Of a DNA stretch of 64,000 bases, positions 39,618 through 48,486 are shown piece after piece. The notes under the pieces were generated by a model. That model ran no database searches and was not told the DNA's origin. It saw nothing but the letters and a program-made list of their open reading frames with translations. This DNA is from JAFASC01 sp036265935 (GTDB lineage: Bacteria > Pseudomonadota > Alphaproteobacteria > Rhizobiales > Beijerinckiaceae). The translations under genes and the position numbers were made by a program. The number at the start of each line of letters is the position of its first letter. Position 1 is the stretch's first letter. The stretch lies in the NCBI GenBank assembly GCA_036265935.1, contig DATAOB010000088.1, positions 1 to 64,000 on the forward strand, read 5' to 3'.

Positions 39618-41105
39618 TCACGACGCCCGCGCCCGCGGAGGGTGCAGCGGCCAGTCTTCGCCCGGCCGCAGCGGCATACCGATCTGCTTCTTGCCCTGCT
39701 CGCGCCTGACGTCTTCGAGCGGGCGCACGTGATCCATGTGTCCGCCGAGCGCGGCATAATCGGATAGGCGCAGCGTGAATTCGATCGGCGCAACGATCGC
39801 CGGCGTCGGCACATACCCGAAGGAATTTTCCGGCAGCAGCGTCACGTCGACCATGAACGTGATGCCGCCGCCCGGCCACACATAGACCGGCGCGCCGCCG
39901 GCCGTCACCGTCGTCAGCGCGTCTTTCACCGAGCGGGTGAGCCGCACCGGATTTTCCGTGACACCGGCACGCAGCGATCCGCCGGCGCCGCCCATGAATA
40001 GAACCGTGCACAAAGCCGGCTCGCAATTCTCCTTGATGCGCTCGACCGATTCGACGAGCGCATCCGGCAGATCGCGCTGCACGGGCGTGAGTGCCTCATC
40101 GAGCTCGTAATAGGCGTGCTGCTCGCCGGTCGTCGAGACCATCAGCATGCGCAGGCCCGGCCGCGCGCCTTTCCTGGCATCGAAACCGGCGACGATCTCC
40201 AGCGGGTCCATCACATTGGTGCCGCCCCAGCCAGCGCCGGGCTCGGCGACATGGAAGTAGCGGCCGGGCGTCGAGCGCCGGCCCTTCATCTTGATGCCGG
40301 TGTCGGTAATCCCAAGCACTTTTCCCGCCTGATGCTCGGAGAGCACGCCGGTGATGTGATCGTCGACGACGACCACCTCGTCGACCTTGCCGAACCATTG
40401 CTTGGCAAACATGCCGATCGTCGCCGAGCCGCAGCCGACGCGCATGCGTTCTTCGATCGCGCCATTGACGATCGGCGGCCGCCCCGCCTGCACGATCACG
40501 CTGGAGCCGCCGTCGATCGCCATCTCGACGGCCTTGCCGTTGCAGAGATCGAGCAGCGCCTCGCAGGTGACGCGGCCTTCTTTCTTGCCGCCGTGCGTCA
40601 GGTGATTGACTCCGCCGAGCGACAGCATCTGCGAGCCATATTCGCCGGTCGTCACGTGGCCGACCGGCTCGCCTTCCACACGCACCGTCGCGCATTCCGG
40701 GCCGAGGTGGCGGTCGGTGTCGATCTTCAGCTTGACGCCGCAATAGGAGTAGATGCCCTCGGTGACGACGGTCACCATGTCGACGCCCTCGACCTCAGAT
40801 GAGACGATGAACGGCGCCGGCTTGTAATCGGGATAGGTCGTGCCGGCGCCGATCGCGGTGACGAAAGTGGTCGGCGCGCCCAAAATTTCGCCGTCCCAGT
40901 CGGCAGATTGCTCGAGGAACGGCACGACCGCGCCGCCTTCGACAACCGTACGCTCCAAGAGGACATGCGGATCGACGCGGATGAGCTCGCCATCGCGATT
41001 GGCGTAGCGGTCGCAGGCGCCGAGCATGCCGGGCTTGATGTAGCACATGACCGGACAGGCATCGCAGCGGATCTTGTCGTCGGGCGGCGATTGGATTTCG
41101 GTCAC
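39618..41105 (-). CDS. 6-hydroxynicotinate reductase-like iron-sulfur protein
   Basis: A 495-residue protein matching 6-hydroxynicotinate reductase, the ferredoxin-dependent enzyme that makes 1,4,5,6-tetrahydro-6-oxonicotinate. The N-terminus IRCDACPVMCYIKPGMLGACDRYANRDGEL has a Cys-x2-Cys-x3-Cys-x8-Cys set suited to an iron-sulfur cluster. Glycine-rich segments such as GGVNHLTHGGKKEG and GWGGTNVMDPLEIV follow. Azorhizobium degrades nicotinate through this reductive step, so the reaction fits the lineage. GGAGG precedes the ATG. The divergent ABC transporter shares a promoter region with a 14-bp inverted repeat. Confidence 0.85.
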   Translation of the reverse strand: MTEIQSPPDDKIRCDACPVMCYIKPGMLGACDRYANRDGELIRVDPHVLLERTVVEGGAVVPFLEQSADWDGEILGAPTTFVTAIGAGTTYPDYKPAPFIVSSEVEGVDMVTVVTEGIYSYCGVKLKIDTDRHLGPECATVRVEGEPVGHVTTGEYGSQMLSLGGVNHLTHGGKKEGRVTCEALLDLCNGKAVEMAIDGGSSVIVQAGRPPIVNGAIEERMRVGCGSATIGMFAKQWFGKVDEVVVVDDHITGVLSEHQAGKVLGITDTGIKMKGRRSTPGRYFHVAEPGAGWGGTNVMDPLEIVAGFDARKGARPGLRMLMVSTTGEQHAYYELDEALTPVQRDLPDALVESVERIKENCEPALCTVLFMGGAGGSLRAGVTENPVRLTRSVKDALTTVTAGGAPVYVWPGGGITFMVDVTLLPENSFGYVPTPAIVAPIEFTLRLSDYAALGGHMDHVRPLEDVRREQGKKQIGMPLRPGEDWPLHPPRARAS

Positions 41106-41190
41106 TCACGCCTCCTTACGACGGCAAGTGTCCGTCCCGCAGCGCGATTGCGTGGCGTGCCGGCGGCCGCTTTACACGAGCCGGCCGATC

Positions 41191-41204
41191 GTTAGTGTAC
41201 TAAC
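41191..41204. promoter_or_regulatory. Candidate operator between the reductase and transporter genes
   Basis: GTTAGT-GT-ACTAAC is a 6+6 inverted repeat typical of TetR, MarR or GntR operators. It sits in the 210-bp divergent promoter region, 86 bp from the reductase start and 112 bp from the substrate-binding-protein start. TTTACA at 41171-41176 is a possible -35 element whose -10 region would overlap the repeat. No regulator gene is adjacent. Confidence 0.5.
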
Positions 41205-41315
41205 AATTACGGGTCGGGACCCCGAGGGTCAAGCAGCGGCGAAATCGCTATCGTTCAGGGCACGCGGCTTGCTAAGCTCGGCGCCTTCAAGGGCCGCGCA
41301 GCGTCGGAGGGTGAA

Positions 41316-42515
41316 ATGAGGACAGCAAGGTTCATTCTGAGTTTCGCCTGCGCGGCAGCATTCGCGACAGGCGGCGCACGGGCGCAGGATTCGATCCGCA
41401 TCGGTGAGATCAATAGCTACAAGGCCCAAGCGGCGTTCCTCGAACCTTATCGCAAGGGCATGGAGCTTGCGATCGAAGAGGTGAACGCAGCGGGCGGCGT
41501 CAACGGCAAGAAGCTCGACGTCATCACCCGCGACGACAATGCCAACCCCGGCGACGCGGTACGCGCGGCGGAAGAATTGCTGTCGCGCGAGAAGGTGAGC
41601 TTCATCATGGGCGGCTTCTTGTCGAATATCGGCGTCGCGCTCGCCGACTTCGCCAAGCAGAAGAAGATGCTCTATCTCGCGAGCGAGCCGTTGACCGACA
41701 AGATCGTCTGGCAGGGCGGCAATCACTACACGTTCCGCCTGCGGCCCTCGACCTATATGCAGGTGTCGATGCTTGTGCCCGGCGCGGTTCAAGCGAAGCG
41801 GAAGCGTTGGGCGCTGCTCTATCCGAACTACGAATACGGCCAATCGGCGATCGCGACATTTAAATCGCAATTGCAGGGCAAGCAGGGCGAAGTCGAATTC
41901 GTCTCAGATCAGGCAACGCCGCTCGGCAAGATTGACGCGGGCCCGGTGGCGCAGGCGATTGCCGATGCAAATCCGGACGCGATTTTCGTCGTGCTGTTTG
42001 GCGCCGATCTCGCCAAATTCGTGCGCGAGGGTGAGACGCGCGGTCTGTTCAAGGACCGCTTCGTCGTCGGCCTGCTCACCGGCGAACCGGAATATATCGA
42101 TCCGTTGAAGGACGAGGCGCCGGTTAACTGGTGGGTAACCGGCTATCCCTGGTATGCGATCTCGACGCCCGAGCACAAGAAATTCCTGGATGCCTATCAG
42201 GCAAAATACAAGGATTATCCGCGCCTCGGTTCGGTGGTCGGCTATTCCACGATCATGGCCGCGGTTGCAGGACTGAAGAAGGCCGGCGATCTCGACACCG
42301 AGAAACTCGCGTCTTCATTCGAGGGGCTCGAATTCGGCACGCCGCTCGGCAAGGTGAAATTCCGTCCGCAGGATCATCAGTCGACGATGGGCGCTTATGT
42401 CGGCAAGACAGCGCTCAAGGACGGCAAGGGCGTCATGGTGGACTTCCATTATATCGACGGCGCCGACGTTCAGCCGAGCGATGCCGACGTGAAGAAGTGG
42501 CGTCCGCAGGCTTGA
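41316..42515 (+). CDS. ABC transporter substrate-binding protein (branched-chain amino acid type)
   Basis: A 399-residue periplasmic binding protein of the LivK/peripla_BP_6 family. Residues 1-23 are a Sec signal peptide (MRTARFILSFACAAAFATGGARAQ). The mature part has IRIGEINSYKAQAAFLEPYRKGMELAIEEVNAAGGVNGKKLDVITRDDNANPGDAVRAAEELL (key element EEVNAAGGVNGKKL), the typical first lobe. Permease and two ATPase genes follow. These proteins also bind aromatic and amide compounds, so the divergent 6-hydroxynicotinate reductase suggests a pyridine carboxylate or its breakdown product as ligand. Confidence 0.9.
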   Translation: MRTARFILSFACAAAFATGGARAQDSIRIGEINSYKAQAAFLEPYRKGMELAIEEVNAAGGVNGKKLDVITRDDNANPGDAVRAAEELLSREKVSFIMGGFLSNIGVALADFAKQKKMLYLASEPLTDKIVWQGGNHYTFRLRPSTYMQVSMLVPGAVQAKRKRWALLYPNYEYGQSAIATFKSQLQGKQGEVEFVSDQATPLGKIDAGPVAQAIADANPDAIFVVLFGADLAKFVREGETRGLFKDRFVVGLLTGEPEYIDPLKDEAPVNWWVTGYPWYAISTPEHKKFLDAYQAKYKDYPRLGSVVGYSTIMAAVAGLKKAGDLDTEKLASSFEGLEFGTPLGKVKFRPQDHQSTMGAYVGKTALKDGKGVMVDFHYIDGADVQPSDADVKKWRPQA

Positions 42516-42520
42516 ACGAG

Positions 42521-42596
42521 CGTCATTGCGAGCGAAGCGAAGCAATCCACTTCGTTCTATGGATTGCTTCGTCGGCTTCGCCTCCTCGCAATGACG
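42521..42596. repeat. Long palindromic intergenic repeat, family B copy 2
   Basis: CGTCATTGCGAGCGAAGCGA and AAGCAATCC at the left mirror GGATTGCTTCG and CCTCCTCGCAATGACG at the right. The ends are the same as in copy 1 at 17706-17805. It interrupts the transporter operon between the binding-protein and permease genes and could lower downstream expression. Confidence 0.85.
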
Positions 42597-42613
42597 GGTG
42601 GCGGAAGTAAACG

Positions 42614-44503
42614 ATGTCGCTCGCCGCGCTGTTCGTCCAGCTGTTGAACGGACTCGCCGGCGCCTCGACGCTCTTTCTCATAGCCGCCGGCCTGTCGCTG
42701 ATTTTCGGCGTTACGCGCATCGTCAATTTCGCGCACGGCTCGCTGTTCTTGCTTGGGAGTTACATTGCCTATTCACTGATCATGCGGATTGGCGGCACGG
42801 GTGTGGGCTACTGGGCCGCGGTGCTTCTCGCCGGCATTGCCGTCGCGATCGTCGGCGCGCTCATCGAGATTTTGCTGCTGCGCCGCATCTATCGCGCGGC
42901 GGAATTGTTTCAGCTGCTCGCGACATTTGCGCTTACGCTGATCGTGCAGGACGTCGTATTGCAGCTCTGGGGATCGGAAAATCTCGTCGGACCGCGCGCG
43001 CCGGGCCTGAAGGGCGCAATCTTCATTTTCGGCCGCGCGCTTCCGACATATGACCTTGCGCTGATCCTTATCGGACCGGCTGTTCTCGGGCTGCTCTGGC
43101 TGCTTCTGACGCGCACGCGCTGGGGCATTCTCATCCGCGCCGCGACACAGGACCGCGACATGGTCGCCGCGCTCGGCGTCAATCAAGCGGTGCTTTTTAC
43201 CGGGGTGTTTGCGCTGGGCGCGGGGCTTGCGGCGCTCGGCGGCGCGCTGAACCTGCCGCGCGAGCCGGCCAATCTCGGTGAGGACATCACCGCGATCGGT
43301 GACGCGTTTGTCGTCGTCGTTGTCGGCGGCATGGGCAGTATTCCCGGCGCCTTCCTCGCCGCGCTGCTGATCGCCGAAATCAAGGCGCTGTGCATCGCGC
43401 TTGGCCAGGTATCCCTCCTTGGATTCACCATCTCGTTCCCGCAATTCACGCTGGTTGCCGAGTTCGCCGTGATGGCAATCGTGCTGGTGCTGCGCCCCTG
43501 GGGACTGCTCGGCAAGCCGCAGGGTTCCGTGCGCTCGGTCGGGCAGATCGAGGCGCCGATTGCGCCGGCCGGACGCACGCTGCAGAGCATAGGTGCCGCG
43601 GTGCTCGCGGGGCTGCTCGTCCTACCACTTATTGCCGGCAGCGAATCCTACACCACCGTGCTGACGATCGATATTCTCGTCGGCGTGCTGTTCGCGGTGT
43701 CGCTGCATTTCATCATGGGGCCGGGCGGCATGCATTCCTTCGGCCATGCCGCTTATTTCGGCCTTGGCGCGTACGGCGCCGGCCTTCTGTTCAAGAATGC
43801 CGGCGTTCCGATGGAATTGGCGCTCATCGCCGCGCCGCTCGTCGGTGGCCTTGGCGCACTTCTCTTCGGCTGGTTCTGCGTGCGGCTGTCCGGCGTCTAC
43901 CTCGCGATGCTGACGCTCGCTTTCGCGCAGATCGTCTGGTCGATCGTCTTCCAATGGGACGAGCTCACCGGCGGCAGCAACGGCATTATCGGCGTGTGGC
44001 CGGCTCCATGGCTCGCGACAAAAGCCGCGTATTTCTATCTGACGCTGGCGCTTTGCGTTGCCGGCGTGCTGCTCGTGCGCCGTATCTTGTTCGCGCCGTT
44101 CGGTTATGCCATGCGGGCGGTGCGCGACTCCTCGCTTCGTGCCGACGCGATCGGCATCGGTGCGGTGCGCGTGCAATGGACGGCCTTCGTCATCGCCGGG
44201 GCGATTTGCGGCATTGCCGGCGGGCTTTTCGCTTTTTCGAAAGGCAGCATCTCGCCGGAGACGATCTCGATTGGCCGCTCGGTCGACGGGCTCGTCATGG
44301 TTCTGCTCGGCGGCATCGGTACGCTTGTCGGCCCGATCGTCGGCAGCGTCACATTTCTGACGCTGCAGGACAGCGTCGCGCGCCAGACCGAATATTGGCG
44401 CGCGCTGCTTGGGCTCGTGATCTTATTTCTCGTGCTGGTTTTTCCGCAGGGGATCGCCGGCACGATCCAGAGCTGGTCACAGCGCGCATGGAAGCGCGCA
44501 TGA
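42614..44503 (+). CDS. Fused branched-chain-type ABC permease (LivH-LivM)
   Basis: A 629-residue membrane protein made of two permease modules normally encoded separately. Residues 1-290 match LivH (LIFGVTRIVNFAHGSLFLLGSYIAY, GAFLAALLIAEIKAL). Residues 330-620 match LivM (FIMGPGGMHSFGHAAYFGLGAYGAGLL, ELTGGSNGIIGVWPAPWL, GRSVDGLVMVLLGGIGTLVGPIVGS). Both modules hold their EAA-like coupling regions. The ATPase gene that follows overlaps by four bases. The fusion gives a one-chain transmembrane domain. Confidence 0.92.
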   Translation: MSLAALFVQLLNGLAGASTLFLIAAGLSLIFGVTRIVNFAHGSLFLLGSYIAYSLIMRIGGTGVGYWAAVLLAGIAVAIVGALIEILLLRRIYRAAELFQLLATFALTLIVQDVVLQLWGSENLVGPRAPGLKGAIFIFGRALPTYDLALILIGPAVLGLLWLLLTRTRWGILIRAATQDRDMVAALGVNQAVLFTGVFALGAGLAALGGALNLPREPANLGEDITAIGDAFVVVVVGGMGSIPGAFLAALLIAEIKALCIALGQVSLLGFTISFPQFTLVAEFAVMAIVLVLRPWGLLGKPQGSVRSVGQIEAPIAPAGRTLQSIGAAVLAGLLVLPLIAGSESYTTVLTIDILVGVLFAVSLHFIMGPGGMHSFGHAAYFGLGAYGAGLLFKNAGVPMELALIAAPLVGGLGALLFGWFCVRLSGVYLAMLTLAFAQIVWSIVFQWDELTGGSNGIIGVWPAPWLATKAAYFYLTLALCVAGVLLVRRILFAPFGYAMRAVRDSSLRADAIGIGAVRVQWTAFVIAGAICGIAGGLFAFSKGSISPETISIGRSVDGLVMVLLGGIGTLVGPIVGSVTFLTLQDSVARQTEYWRALLGLVILFLVLVFPQGIAGTIQSWSQRAWKRA

Positions 44504-45270
44504 CCGCCCTTCTGAAGGTCCGCGGCCTCACCCGCAGTTTTGGCGGCGTGCGTGCAGTCGACGATGTCTCGTTCGATCTTAGCCGCGGCGAGTTGCTTGC
44601 GCTGCTCGGCCCGAACGGCGCCGGCAAATCCACCTGCTTCAACATGATCAATGGTCAGCTCAAGCCCGACGCGGGCGAAGTTTTGCTCGACGGCGCCAAC
44701 ATCATTGGCAAGAAGCCGCGCGATATCTGGCGCCTCGGCGTCGGCCGCACGTTCCAGATCGCCGCGACATTTCATTCGATGACAGTAATCGAGAACGTGC
44801 AGATGGCTCTGATCTCACATGCCAAGCGCACGTTCCACGCCTGGCATCCGGCGCGCGCGCATTTCCGCGACGAAGCGCATGCGCTGCTCACCGAGGTCGG
44901 CATGCAGACGCATGCCGATCGCCCTTCCAGCGTGCTCGCCTATGGCGACGTGAAACGCGTCGAGCTGGCGATCGCGCTCGCCAACAAGCCGAAGCTCCTG
45001 CTGATGGATGAGCCGACGGCCGGCATGGCACCGCGCGAGCGCAATGAATTGATGGCGCAGACGAAGCGGCTCGTTACGCAAAACAATATCGGCGTGCTGT
45101 TCACCGAACATAGCATGGACGTGGTTTTTGCTTTCGCCGATCGCATGATCGTGCTGGCGCGCGGCAAGCTCATCGCGCAAGGCAAGGGCGATGCGGTGCG
45201 TGATAATCCGAAAGTGCGCGAGGTTTATTTCGGCTCCGGCCGCACGGTCGCCAAACGCGTGCCGGCGTGA
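44500..45270 (+). CDS. livG: ABC transporter ATP-binding protein, LivG type
   Basis: A 256-residue ATPase. It has the Walker A GPNGAGKST, a Q-loop in GRTFQIAATFHSMTVIENV, the degenerate signature VLAYGDVKRVELAIALA, Walker B LLLMDEPTAGMA and the switch His in FTEHSMDVVF. The ATG at 44500 overlaps the permease stop (ATGA). The signature SYGD/AYGD in place of LSGGQ is normal for LivG. An upstream Met (MEARM) is an alternative start. Confidence 0.92.
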   Translation: MTALLKVRGLTRSFGGVRAVDDVSFDLSRGELLALLGPNGAGKSTCFNMINGQLKPDAGEVLLDGANIIGKKPRDIWRLGVGRTFQIAATFHSMTVIENVQMALISHAKRTFHAWHPARAHFRDEAHALLTEVGMQTHADRPSSVLAYGDVKRVELAIALANKPKLLLMDEPTAGMAPRERNELMAQTKRLVTQNNIGVLFTEHSMDVVFAFADRMIVLARGKLIAQGKGDAVRDNPKVREVYFGSGRTVAKRVPA

Positions 45271-45980
45271 GCGAGACAGCGCTCCTCGCCGTATCACGAT
45301 TGAACGCATTCTACGGCGCGGCGCATATTCTGTTCGATCTCGCTTTCGAGGTTCGTGCCGGCGAAGTCGTAGCGCTGATGGGCCGCAACGGCGCCGGCAA
45401 GTCGACGACGCTGAAATCGGTCATGGGCCTGATCGAGCGCAAGACCGGCGCGATCAGCTTCGCCGGCGAAGATATTTCGCATGTCCGCCCGCATGAGATC
45501 GCCCGGCTTGGCCTCGGCTACGTGCCCGAAGACCGCCGCATCTTCACCGATCTGACAGTTGCCGAAAATCTCGAAGTCGGCCGCCAGCCGGCCCGCAGCG
45601 ACGAGGCCTGGACGCCCGAGCGCCTGTTCGAGCTGTTCCCTAATCTCGCCGAGGCGCGGCACCGGCTGGGCGGGCGGCTCTCCGGCGGCGAGCAGCAGAT
45701 GCTGACCGTCGCGCGCACGCTCATGGGCAATCCGCGGCTGATCCTGCTCGATGAGCCCTCCGAAGGCGTCGCGCCGATCATTGTCGACGCCATGGCCGAC
45801 ATGATGCTCGCGCTGAAAAAAACCGGCGTTGCGATCGTGCTCTCGGAGCAGAACCTACCCTTTGCCGAGCTCGTCTCGGACCGCGCCTACGTCATCGAAA
45901 AAGGCGAGATGCGCTTCTCCGGCACGATGCGCGATCTCAGCGCCAACGAGGAGCTGCGCCGCGCCCATCTCGAAGTATAG
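45267..45980 (+). CDS. livF: ABC transporter ATP-binding protein, LivF type
   Basis: A 237-residue ATPase paired with LivG. Motifs: Walker A GRNGAGKSTTLKS, LGYVPEDRRIFTDLTVAENL, signature LSGGEQQMLTVARTLMGNP, Walker B LILLDEPSEGVAP and the switch residue in VLSEQNLPFA. Its start overlaps the livG stop by four bases, which completes a coupled operon of binding protein, fused permease and two ATPases. Confidence 0.93.
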   Translation: MSETALLAVSRLNAFYGAAHILFDLAFEVRAGEVVALMGRNGAGKSTTLKSVMGLIERKTGAISFAGEDISHVRPHEIARLGLGYVPEDRRIFTDLTVAENLEVGRQPARSDEAWTPERLFELFPNLAEARHRLGGRLSGGEQQMLTVARTLMGNPRLILLDEPSEGVAPIIVDAMADMMLALKKTGVAIVLSEQNLPFAELVSDRAYVIEKGEMRFSGTMRDLSANEELRRAHLEV

Positions 45981-45983
45981 GCG

Positions 45984-46178
45984 CTATTCGTTCGAAGCGG
46001 GATGCGCCACCAGCCTCTCGTCGCGAATGTCCATCGCCGCAAAGAAGATCATGGCGGTGATGACGGAGACGATCAGCGCGACGCCTTTTCCAATATTGTC
46101 GAGCTCGTAAAGGTGGCCAAGCCCGAGCGCGCCGGAAAGCGCGCAAACGCCGCCCGACGAAAAGATCCAAAGGAGCAC
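45984..46178 (-). CDS. Small two-helix membrane protein
   Basis: A 64-residue protein with two hydrophobic segments (LLWIFSSGGVCALSGALGLGHLY and GKGVALIVSVITAMIFFAAM). The GTG at 46178 with GAGAGG upstream is chosen because the longer frame adds an arginine-rich stretch unlikely to precede a membrane helix. No family was recognised. It ends three bases from livF, tail to tail. Confidence 0.5.
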   Translation of the reverse strand: MLLWIFSSGGVCALSGALGLGHLYELDNIGKGVALIVSVITAMIFFAAMDIRDERLVAHPASNE

Positions 46179-46275
46179 GGAACGGCCTCTCCGACGGCGC
46201 TGGCTTGCGGGATCAGCGCGCCGGCGATTCAATCCAGTTGTCCCAATCCGGTTCCGCACGGCGCGGAGTTTTGTT

Positions 46276-46605
46276 ATGGGCGAGGCGCGAGGTCGGGGCA
46301 GCGTCTTCGCAACGGGGCAGGAGCGGCGGCATCCGGAATCGATGAATCCATCGCGTCGGCATCAGGTTGAATTGACGGAAGGCGCCGTCCGCGTGCGCCA
46401 TGGCAAGCGTACGCTGACGATCCGGCCGATGCCGCCGCCGCCCGACGCCGAGGACGCGCCCGATTTCCTCATCCATCTCGATGACCTCGAAGCCTGGGAT
46501 GCACCCGACAACGAGACCGAGATCGAAGTCGCCGAGTTGCAGGTGATCCTGCGGGCGGTCGAAGCCGAATGCGACAGGCACGGCCTTTCGGTCGAATTCG
46601 AGTGA
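46276..46605 (+). CDS. Imm74-like protein without an adjacent toxin
   Basis: A 109-residue acidic protein. From about residue 30 (ELTEGAVRVRHGKRTLTIRP) to the end (FLIHLDDLEAWDAPDNETEIEVAELQVILRAVEAECDRHGLSVEFE) it follows the Imm74 pattern: a strand with xVxxGxRxLxI, the WDxP motif, and a final helix ending xVEFE. Imm74 proteins occur as immunity proteins in polymorphic toxin loci, but no toxin, RHS or secretion gene is near. A later ATG at 46342 is an alternative start. Family assignment is by pattern recognition only. Confidence 0.6.
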   Translation: MGEARGRGSVFATGQERRHPESMNPSRRHQVELTEGAVRVRHGKRTLTIRPMPPPPDAEDAPDFLIHLDDLEAWDAPDNETEIEVAELQVILRAVEAECDRHGLSVEFE

Positions 46606-46651
46606 GGCGCGGCGGCTTTCGCGCCGCGCGGCGCCGGGCTAGAAAGAGCCG

Positions 46652-47494
46652 GTGATGCAACCTGTCCCCGATATGCAATCGGTCGCGGCCTTGCTGCGCT
46701 GGTACGACGAGATCGGCGTCGACCTCGCGATTGATGATGTCCCACACAACCGCTTCACCGAACTTGAAATAAAATCAACGCCCGGCGTGCAGCTCGCGCC
46801 CGAAAGGCCGCCGACTCGCACGGCACCGGCCTATGCCGCACCTCGTACCGCACCGGCGATTCCGCCTGCCGCGATCTCGGCGCTCTCCAGCGAAGCCGTC
46901 GTTCTCTCCGCGCGCGAAGCGGCGGAAAAGGCGCAAACGCTCGACGAACTGCGCGAAGCGCTCGACACGTTCGAAGGTTGCGCGCTGCGCAAGACCGCGA
47001 CGCAGCTCGTCTTCGCCGACGGCAATCCGCAGGCACGTGTGATGCTGGTCGGCGAAGCGCCAGGTGCCGAAGAGGACCGCGCCGGCAAGCCCTTTGTCGG
47101 CCGCTCCGGCCAGCTCCTCGATCGCATGCTCAAGGCGATCGGGCTCGACCGCACCAGCGCCTACATCACCAACGTCGTGCCATGGCGTCCGCCCGGCAAT
47201 CGCACGCCGACGCCGCTCGAGACCGCCGCCTGTCTGCCGTTCACGCGCCGCCACATCGAGCTTTCGGCCTGCGAGATACTCGTCTGCCTAGGCAATCCCT
47301 CGACGCAAATCCTGCTCGGCGCGCGCGAAGGCATCATGCGCACGCGCGGGCGCTGGCTCGACTACGATGCGGGTTCGCGCACGCTACGTGCCATGCCGAT
47401 GTTGCATCCGGCGTTTCTGTTGCGCCAACCCGGCCACAAGCGGCTCGCCTGGCGCGACATGCGCGAGCTCGCGCGCGCACTGGCACAAATGTGA
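46652..47494 (+). CDS. Uracil-DNA glycosylase, family 4 type
   Basis: A 280-residue base-excision enzyme that removes uracil from DNA. Motif 1 is LVGEAPGAEEDRAGKPFVGRSGQLLDRML (GEAPG at 134-138) and motif 3 is MLHPAFLLRQP (His252). YITNVVPWRPPGNRTP lies between. An extra N-terminal region of about 100 residues with a proline-rich linker precedes the catalytic domain, as in rhizobial members. Family 4 enzymes usually carry a 4Fe-4S cluster bound by CxxC plus two more cysteines. Here the first pair shows only Cys110 (EGCAL), with Cys194, Cys207 and Cys212 further on, so the cluster may differ. Confidence 0.88.
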   Translation: MMQPVPDMQSVAALLRWYDEIGVDLAIDDVPHNRFTELEIKSTPGVQLAPERPPTRTAPAYAAPRTAPAIPPAAISALSSEAVVLSAREAAEKAQTLDELREALDTFEGCALRKTATQLVFADGNPQARVMLVGEAPGAEEDRAGKPFVGRSGQLLDRMLKAIGLDRTSAYITNVVPWRPPGNRTPTPLETAACLPFTRRHIELSACEILVCLGNPSTQILLGAREGIMRTRGRWLDYDAGSRTLRAMPMLHPAFLLRQPGHKRLAWRDMRELARALAQM

Positions 47495-47553
47495 AGCAAC
47501 GCGGCGCCCTGTCGAGCGTTGCCGCTGCAGGTCGGAAATCCGGGTGAGATGCG

Positions 47554-48486
47554 ATGAGATGGGAAGATTTCGGCCAATCCGACAACATTGAGGATCGCCG
47601 CGGCGAATATGCCGGCGGCGGCGGCTTCGGCGGCATGGGCGGCATGATGGGCGGAGGCGGTCTCGGCCTCGGCACAATCATCATCCTCGGCCTCATCGGT
47701 TACGCCTTCGGCATCAACCCGGCGGTGCTGATCGGCGGCGCGGAAGTGCTGACCGGCGGCCGCAACCAAGGCTATTCGCAGCAGGAGGAGCGGCCGCGCC
47801 AAGCCCAGCAACAGCAGCAGCCCGCCGATCAGATGAGCCGCTTCGTCTCGGCGATCGTCGCTGGCAACGAGAAGGTCTGGGCCGACATCCTGCCGCAACA
47901 GAAGAACGTGCGTTTCACCCCGGCGACCCTCGTCGAATATAGCGGTATGACCCGGTCAGGCTGCGGCTCGGCGCAATCGGCAATGGGCCCATTCTATTGC
48001 CCGAACGACCGCAAGATTTATCTCGACATGTCGTTCTTCCGTGACATGCAGCGCAAGCTCGGGGGCGGGGGCGATTTCGCCTATGCCTATGTGATCGCGC
48101 ACGAATACGGCCATCACATCCAGAACCTGATCGGACTGTTGCCGAGGACGCAACAGGCGCAGCGCGCCGCCGAAAGCCAGGCGCAGGCGAATTCGATCTC
48201 GGTCCGTGTCGAGCTGATGGCCGATTGCCTTGCCGGCGTCTGGGCGAACAATGCCGAGCAACGCTGGCACTTCCTCGAACAGGGCGACGTCGAGAAGGCG
48301 ATTCGCAGCGCGCAAGCGATCGGCGACGACCGTTTGCGGCAGGCCGCCGGTCGCGCCGTCGTGCCGGATTCTTTCACGCACGGCTCGTCGCAGCAGCGCG
48401 TGCAATGGCTGCAGCGCGGGCTCCAATCCGGCCAAGTCGATTCCTGCAACACGTTCGCGCGGGCGCGGACCGCGACGGATCAGTAG
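47554..48486 (+). CDS. Neutral zinc metallopeptidase (YpfJ family)
   Basis: A 310-residue membrane-anchored protein. The N-terminal part is glycine-rich with one membrane helix (TIIILGLIGYAFGINPAVLIGG). A glutamine-rich linker follows, then the peptidase domain with the zinc motif VIAHEYGHHIQNLIG (HExxH) and downstream ELMADCLAGVWAN supplying the third ligand. The family is widespread and its substrate is unknown. An ATG at 47554 in the MRWEDFGQSDNIEDRRG context matches family N-termini. Confidence 0.9.
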   Translation: MRWEDFGQSDNIEDRRGEYAGGGGFGGMGGMMGGGGLGLGTIIILGLIGYAFGINPAVLIGGAEVLTGGRNQGYSQQEERPRQAQQQQQPADQMSRFVSAIVAGNEKVWADILPQQKNVRFTPATLVEYSGMTRSGCGSAQSAMGPFYCPNDRKIYLDMSFFRDMQRKLGGGGDFAYAYVIAHEYGHHIQNLIGLLPRTQQAQRAAESQAQANSISVRVELMADCLAGVWANNAEQRWHFLEQGDVEKAIRSAQAIGDDRLRQAAGRAVVPDSFTHGSSQQRVQWLQRGLQSGQVDSCNTFARARTATDQ

